Assembly (NCBI GenBank): GCA_039720395.1
Contig: CM077820.1
Coordinates: forward strand, 10,267,338-10,331,337
Source: Liquidambar formosana
Taxonomy: Eukaryota; Streptophyta; Magnoliopsida; Saxifragales; Altingiaceae
Length of the DNA stretch: 64,000 bases
Reading direction: 5' to 3'
Shown here: positions 58,201 through 64,000 of the stretch, piece after piece
Position numbering within the stretch: position 1 is the first letter of the stretch
How the letters are laid out: each line of letters opens with the position of its first letter
Position numbers and translations under genes: made by a program
The notes under the pieces: model-generated
Told to the model about the DNA's origin: nothing
Databases searched by the model: none
Seen by the model: only the letters and a program-made list of their open reading frames with translations

Positions 58201-61200
58201 CTAGATGGGACTACACAACATATTTTTCCAAAAGATCCTTTGTTGATGACAGTCGTAATGTCTGATGTTTCTTCATATGTGCACTAAAATAAGTTTGGTG
58301 AAGGGCTCTTTTCCGATTGGAAATTAGCTATGGAGCTGATTTTTCCCTATGAGATCTCATTTTTAGAACCTGTTAAATAACTGGCACAAGCTTTAGGAAT
58401 TAGTGACAACTTAGTAGGATTGCCTATCTATTTAAACTAAAAAAATCCCTATTTAAACTAAAAAAATATTTGTTATGTTAAATAAGATAGCTGAGTAAAT
58501 GAGTTTCTCTGCTGCAGAACAATGATGGATCACAAAAAATATCAGGAGACAGCTTGAAGAATGTTTACAAGTCATTCGTGGCCGAATACCCAATTGTATC
58601 GATTGAGGACCCATTTGATCAGGATGATTGGAAGCATTATGCAAAAATGACAGCTGAAATTGGTGAGCAAGTGCAGATTGTTGGTGATGATCTCCTCGTC
58701 ACAAATCCTAAGGTAAAATTATACTAATGTGAGCTTAGATTTTGAAAAAGAAAATACAGAAAGGAGCACACCTGATATCATTCCTTGTTTTGTTGTGGCT
58801 GCTGCAGCGTGTGGAGAAAGCAATCAAGGAGAAGGCTTGCAATGCTCTTCTATTGAAGGTAGTTGTCGCTGCCTTTCCCCTGTTAGAGTAGGATTATCAT
58901 GAATTCATATTTTATGATATCCACGTATATCATATTTAATTTAATGCTGTAGTTTTGTTTGTTAGCTGTTGTTCTGTTAGTTCGTTGCCATTGACTTGCA
59001 CTATCACAAATTTACAAAATTCATGGACGCCCATATCCATGAGGGGAATTTTGTACGATTTGAAAGAGAATTAAATTCTCTGCTGGATTGGATGCCCTAA
59101 ACAGTTTCTACAATGATTTATTTCCATGTAGTTATGCTGATGTTGTCTCAGGAAGCGGAGGTCCTGAGTTCGACTCTTGCTAAACTCCTTGGGGCCACCC
59201 ACACAAGGTTTCATGGGGTTTCATGGGCATTAGACTTACTTGGTCCTTATGGGTTGTGGAGTCTTATATGGGCAATGGGGGGATCTTAGATTGGCCATCT
59301 GATGCTACATTGTAAACTTATTTTTTTTTGATAAGGTACATTGTATACTTATTATTTTATGATATGTCAGGTCAATCAAATTGGTTCAGTAACTGAAAGT
59401 ATTGAAGCTGTGAAAATGTCTAAACATGCTGGCTGGGGTGTCATGGCAAGTCACCGAAGGTATGGCATCTTCCTCTTTGTGCTTTTCTCCCTTCTTCTCT
59501 CCTTCTAAATTTCTTTTTATTGATTGAACGGCGTTGCTGATCTGGTTCTTCTTTAATGTAGTGGTGAAACTGAAGATACTTTCATTGCAGACCTTTCAGT
59601 TGGTTTGGCAACGGTAAGTGTCTTGGTTGTTCCCCCTCTTTGGGCCCCCCCCCCCTCTCTCTCTCTCTCTCTTTCTCTCTCTCATGGAGATGTTCTTGCT
59701 ATTATTTTTATTTCTTCCATGGAGTTTCAATTACTATGTCCTGGCAGAATTCAATGTGGTCCTTTTTTTTCACTGCTGCTTGGGCACTGTATGGTTTATT
59801 ACGTTGCCTTTATAAGCATGATCAGATATTTTGAATGTTAATACTTATTTCTTGCACATTTGTAAAAGAAAATGTCATGATATAGCATTATGCAAGGAAA
59901 TTATAATGTGTAAAATTATAGATTTTTCCTGATTTTTAAAATCTGGATCTCTCAGATGGGTTTGATATATTGGTACTGATCTTTAACCTGCTAATATATG
60001 TACAAGATTTAATCTATAACTTGCTTGCTAATTGTGTACAATATTTAATGAATCTATTACTTGCTAATTATGTGTACAAGCACTGTATGCTATTACATTT
60101 TACAAGGTTAGATGGGTTTCTAGACTGGCTTAGGTTGGTTTGATCTGATGATGTTCTTTTTGTGGAACAGGGCCAGATCAAGACTGGTGCTCCTTGCAGA
60201 TCAGAACGCCTTGCCAAATACAACCAGGTAAATTTTATTAACTTTGGCCTAATAGTTTGCCTCAAAAGTTTTGCTTGCATTTTTTTAGATATTTTAAAAT
60301 AAAATAAAAAGTGATAAAAAGATGGGTAGAGAAGTAAGTTTGACTTACAGGGGGGAGAGGGTGGATGTGTCTGACTAACCATAAAACTACTTTATAGAGG
60401 AGAGAGAAAAGGGGAGGATGAACTCCACTACCTGTAAATTTTTCACATGAGGTTTTGATTTAGATGGAAAGAGAATAGAATATATGCAATAAGCTTCATG
60501 CACATAATGCTTGCCAGTGGCCCCTAGTGCTAATATCAATGTTTTCAGATATTAGGGATCAAAGTTTAATATTTCCATATACTAGATGGTTGTAGAAACT
60601 TTGTTTATTTTGGGTTTTGTATTTGAAGATTTTCTTTCTTTCCTTTTTTTCCTTTTCTTTTTTATTTTTTTATTTTAATGGGGGAGAAGGGGGGGGGGGG
60701 GGGGTGGGTTTGGAATTATTTTTATTTATGATTTTAAAGAATGTAGTATACTGTTAAACTCTTGTAAATTTGTGAAGAAGTTAATCGGGATTGGTTGGAG
60801 AGGCCAATGAAAATGCAAATTTTGCTCGATGTAAATATTCTTGCATATCCTGGGCCTTGGATAATATGTACTGCAGTTTTATGTATGAAGTTCCTTGTCT
60901 TTTAACACACCCCTCCTCCCTCCACCTTCCCAAAAAGATAAATAAATAAAAGCAATAAACAAATTCATTTTGGGAGGGGCGCCTATGGGGCTAGGTTGTA
61001 CCACTGGCACCCTGATGAGACTTGGACCATAACCATGCTTGGGCCTAGTTTATGACCCCTTCCTGCCATGTAGTATTATGGAGATTCCTGACATGTTTAG
61101 TTTGGTTCTTCTCTGCTGACTGAACTTCTAAGACATTTTGTAATCAAGTGAATGTGTTCCTTTTCTGTTAATTATTATATATATATATATAGATATTTTT

Positions 61201-61331
61201 TCCCCCTAGCAGAAGAGATCGTCAACAGTTTGATGTGTTTTGTATTACAGCTGCTGAGGATAGAAGAAGAGCTTGGGTCAGCAGCAATCTATGCGGGGGA
61301 GAGGTTCCGAGCACCAGTGGAACCTTACTAA
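55224..61331 (+). CDS. ENO: Enolase (2-phospho-D-glycerate hydro-lyase), cytosolic type
   Basis: Enolase converts 2-phosphoglycerate to phosphoenolpyruvate in glycolysis. Seventeen coding exons join in frame to 445 residues, the usual plant length: 55224-55289, 55607-55670, 55787-55851, 56500-56547, 56670-56756, 56885-56965, 57058-57159, 57241-57321, 57470-57544, 57907-57969, 58083-58163, 58518-58712, 58808-58858, 59371-59459, 59562-59613, 60171-60227, 61251-61331. The active site is complete by comparison with yeast enolase: the SGASTG loop, His163 in GGSHAGN, Glu172, Glu215 in GDEGGF, metal ligands Asp250, Glu301 and Asp328, Lys353 in LLLKVNQIG, SHRS (380-383) and Lys404 in GQIKTG. It starts [20 protein letters not shown] without a transit peptide, so cytosolic. 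It ends FRAPVEPY. In Arabidopsis the orthologous gene (LOS2) can also yield a shorter nuclear form, MBP-1, from an internal start (known there, not shown here). All borders are GT-AG. Confidence 0.97.
55385..55560 (+). repeat. First-intron composite repeat in enolase intron 1
   Basis: CACCTGTTTGGTTACCGAGAAAA-type text near 55391 is followed by CAGCTGAGCCTAGTATAACT and GGCTCAGTTGAGGTGAGG, and then by the complement-type TTTTCTCGGCTACCAAACGG near 55535. This is the same composite as in the uL2, MAP65-3 and EBP2 introns. Confidence 0.8.
57348..57395. repeat. C-rich/G-rich hairpin in enolase intron 8
   Basis: A run of 12 or more C interrupted by ACCCGCC is followed directly by GGGGGTGGCGGGGTGGGG. 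The halves are near-complements and could form a hairpin or, on either strand, four-stranded structures. It lies about 70 bp upstream of the next exon. Confidence 0.85.
59140..59337 (+). mobile_element. SINE-like sequence and tail-only LINE insertion in enolase intron 13
   Basis: GGTCCTGAGTTCGACTCTTG near 59160 is B-box-like and suggests a SINE, without clear ends. Next to it, ACATTGTAAACTTATT (about 59307-59322) and ACATTGTATACTTATT (about 59338-59353) flank only about 15 bp, TTTTTTTGATAAGGT, the complement of a LINE 3' tail. Confidence 0.5.
60640..60706 (+). repeat. T-rich tract followed by G-run in enolase intron 16
   Basis: A T-rich stretch (about 60640-60678) leads into GGGGGAGAA and then a 16-base G run with a GTGGG end, again T before G. 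Confidence 0.85.
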
Positions 61332-64000
61332 ATCATGGCCTAAGTCACCAAGCAGTTTATCAATAAAGCTTCTTAATTTTCGGTATTATAATGAAATATA
61401 TAATTTTGCAGAACAAGTGTTTTCACTAGTAGAGAGCCTTGAACCCTTTTTAAGAGAGAAGCATGTGAGAGAGCCCATACCATCGGCCAATGCTCAGTGG
61501 AGGATTTGTCATTTCGAGTTGGATCTCTTTTTTCGAGTATGTTGCGTTGGTGGCTTATTTTGTTGTTGAGTCTTGAATATGAACAATCCCTAGTATTTCC
61601 TTTGTGTAATGCTAATGTGTGTTCTAAAAGTGATTTTGGAGTGAGATCCATTGGTGATAGATGAATGTGACCTCGCAAGCGCAAGAAAACGCATGTGTGC
61701 ATTGATTTTCTGGTTTTTCATTCCTCGAACTTCGTTCCTTTTATCATATGTTCCCTTGGGCTGATGCTTTAGACATGGGGATTGAAAATTTTTGACCGGA
61801 CCATTGGTTGGTAGGGCTTATATTGAGGCTCTGGGCGATAACCAGATGAATTGACCTAATCCACCCAAGCTTGGTTTGCGAATCGCCTTTGGGTTAGGTG
61901 TGCTTTGCCCATCTTAACGACACTGGGGGATTTGTGTTGATCTTAAACCTGCGTGAGTTGCAGCTCCATGGAGTTTCTAAAATTGCGTGACTGTTGGCTG
62001 TAGCTTTCTAACAATTAATTCTACTGGATGGTCAGTTAGACGAAGAAGCTCCTGTGTTCCTATTGGGTGAACCAATCGATTAGGGGTCCATTAGGTCATC
62101 CAAATGAGAATCAAACAATTATAACCTCTGTTTGGTTCATGGATTTTGCCATGGAAAAAAAATTTTTTTAAGGAATTACACTTTTCCTTGTTTGGTTGGA
62201 ATGGAAAATTGAAAGAAAAAAAATATTGAGGAAACTTTGGTTGAAAATCATAAATCTAATTTTCCATTTAAAAACGTGAGGAAAGTGTGGAAAAAAAAGG
62301 GGGAAAATATTATCGGGCTGAGTCTCAACCCCCAGTTTTTTCACTTCTGCACCTTTCTTCGAGGAATGCGATGGTGTCTAGTAAACCACCGAGTTCTGTT
62401 AACTACCAATCCGTTGCCATCATTGGTGACATCTGCCCACCCTAAACTCAGATTTGCGATCGAGCCCAATAATCTAAAATCTGATGGCATACACTCCGTG
62501 GAGTCAAATGCCACCGCAGAACACTTGCTACACCTCATCGTGTACACCGCTCGAGTTGCGATGATCTCCACCTCCTTCATTAACGAGTTGGACCCTCTAA
62601 AACAACGTTCGCCGTGGCAATTGCCAGCATCTGATTTTGGGGGTGGGTTTCATTGCCGAGATCAACTCTAGGAGGTGGAATCGTTGTGATATTCTCCTTT
62701 ATTGCCATGAGCTCTTGATCATCCATGGTCATTCGTTGGTGTTGCTCGAATTAGGAAAGGGATTGCAATGAATATTGATTAGGAAACCCACAAAAACACA
62801 TGGCCACATGGAAATGGGAGAGAGACGGTTATAACTTGGGAGGAAAGGAGAGGATGGCATTTATATGGCATAGCAGGCTTACCGTTGATATATACTTGGG
62901 TGAGGAAGTTGTGGGAAGAGAAATTATGTGCTAATTAAGGGTTTTTTCTTTTGAGAGTGAAATACTTCCGTTCAAGGGATTCCTCATTGCTTGAGAGAGA
63001 GAGTGAGGGAGATGCAAAAGCTGAATAGAGAGATGGTTGAGGTTCTCGAGAATTCCTTCCTCATCTCTTTCTTGTTTTCTTTTTTTTTTTTTGAACTTGG
63101 CATTCATCTCATGCTTGTGCAATTCTGATGAGTGGGTACTCTATTTTTGACAGCCAAAGCTTCAGAAGTTATTTTCTACTCCTTTTTTTTTTTCTTTTTC
63201 TTTTTCTTTTTTTTTTTAACACCATTTTTTCACTTTTCTTTTCTTCTTCTTCTTTATTTTATTTTATTTTATTTTTTAGTAAGCTTCAAGATTTGGGTGT
63301 CCATCATTAATTTAATTCATTAGTACTAAAAAATAATGGTAGTTGAAAAGATGAAAAGATTGGTGAGTTTTTTTCTTCTTTTCTTTTTTTTTTGGATAAT
63401 CAATAGAACTTAAACAATAGTCCTAATGTTTTTTCAAAGTTAACTGATGGATTAGGCAATGGTCCTATGTTTTTTTGATTATTAATCGAGTCAAATATCT
63501 TGATAAATTTGTTGGAAAAAAAAAATTTGCATGTATTAGTATTTTGTACTTTCTTTCCTCTCATTTTTCCTTAGATAACCAAACACAAGAAAAATTTCTA
63601 TTTTCCTTTGCTTTTTTTTTTCCTTTCCTTTTTCTTTCCCTCACAATTTCCGCAAACCAAATAGAGCCATAGTGAGTCTTACATAAGAATTCATGTCATT
63701 TAAATGAGAATCAAATAATTATAGTGAATCTTACGTAATACTGAAGACAGATCTGTCATCTCAATTGAAAATATTTAAAATATTTAAAAAAGAAAAATTT
63801 AACAGAATCTCATCTGGTTGATGTTACAGGATTTTTTTTTTTTTTTTTTTTTGCCATATTTGGATTTATGATGATGATCATCATTTTCTTGAATTTGATC
63901 ATTGAAATTTTGGTTTGTTTGAGTTTGTTACTAACTACATGATCTTGTTCCCAGACGGCTAAATATGTACATAAAATGTCGGATAATATAAGAATATACT
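61332..64000. other. Enolase 3' UTR and downstream DNA
   Basis: The enolase 3' UTR probably ends between 61400 and 61650. No further gene is recognised. An open frame at 62237-62671 (144 residues) has no known domain and lies inside a segment that looks like a mobile element (62095-63723). The window ends in AT-rich DNA. Confidence 0.5.
62124..63669. mobile_element. Possible transposable element flanked by direct repeats
   Basis: The left edge reads CCTCTGTTTGGTTCATGGAT and the complement of the right edge GGCTCTATTTGGTTTGCGG, weak inverted repeats. A 29-bp sequence with AAATGAGAATCAAACAATTA occurs at 62095-62123 and, diverged, at 63695-63723. No transposase is recognised. The class is undetermined. 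Confidence 0.35.

Noticed and set aside
1..64000. CRISPR arrays, tRNA/rRNA genes, biosynthetic gene clusters or viral insertions
   Set aside because: No spaced direct-repeat array, no cloverleaf beyond SINE-type boxes, no cooperating enzyme genes and no recognisable viral coding sequence were seen.

Overview
This is nuclear DNA from a flowering plant, most likely a woody eudicot. The genes have many introns with GT-AG borders, the intergenic DNA is AT-rich, and plant-specific families are present (TBL/YLS7, AHL, DUF761, MAP65-3). The spacers carry small plant transposons: MITEs, a Helitron, tRNA-derived SINEs and LINE tails. I cannot name the species. No bacterial-style operon, CRISPR array, rRNA or tRNA gene was seen. 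Seven protein-coding genes can be reconstructed by joining exons. Left to right: (1) a nuclear gene for the mitochondrial ribosomal protein uL2 C-terminal part (46-2432, +), whose second splice donor looks one base short; (2) a YLS7/TBL17-like cell-wall O-acetyltransferase (8929-14075, +, three coding exons, one GC-AG intron); (3) a MAP65-3/PLEIADE-like microtubule bundler (23566-28291, +, 12 coding exons, 738 aa); (4) a type II AT-hook AHL protein with a PPC domain (31158-39803, +, five exons, 335 aa); (5) a small single-exon membrane protein with a C-terminal DUF761 box and three 26-residue repeats (41399-41995, -); (6) an EBP2-like nucleolar rRNA-processing factor (44357-45202, -, with a non-coding first exon about 2.7 kb upstream); (7) cytosolic enolase (55224-61331, +, 17 coding exons, 445 aa, all catalytic residues present). 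The genes do not form a pathway; each is an independent transcription unit. MAP65-3 has AACGG motifs of the mitotic MSA type upstream. EBP2 has a telo-box, as is usual for ribosome-biogenesis genes. Enolase has a clear TATA box and a leader with a 25-bp tandem duplication. The spaces between genes are built from mobile elements. 2.4-8.1 kb holds a Tourist-type MITE and simple repeats. 14.1-21 kb holds a complete non-autonomous Helitron (16194-17663), another Tourist MITE (18994-19218) and a SINE (19722-19914). 48.3-54.7 kb is a mosaic of direct duplications interrupted by a 726-bp Mutator-like element with a perfect 9-bp target duplication, a 400-bp fold-back element and a SINE; the duplicated copies preserve the empty insertion sites. 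Two patterns recur across the window and are not explained by ordinary annotation. First, a composite repeat with cores like TTTGGTTGCCGAGAAA and its complement lies near the 5' end of transcribed introns in at least four of the genes. Second, long homopolymer junctions always run T-then-G (or C-then-A on the other strand), never the reverse order. These two are the most promising candidates for something undescribed.
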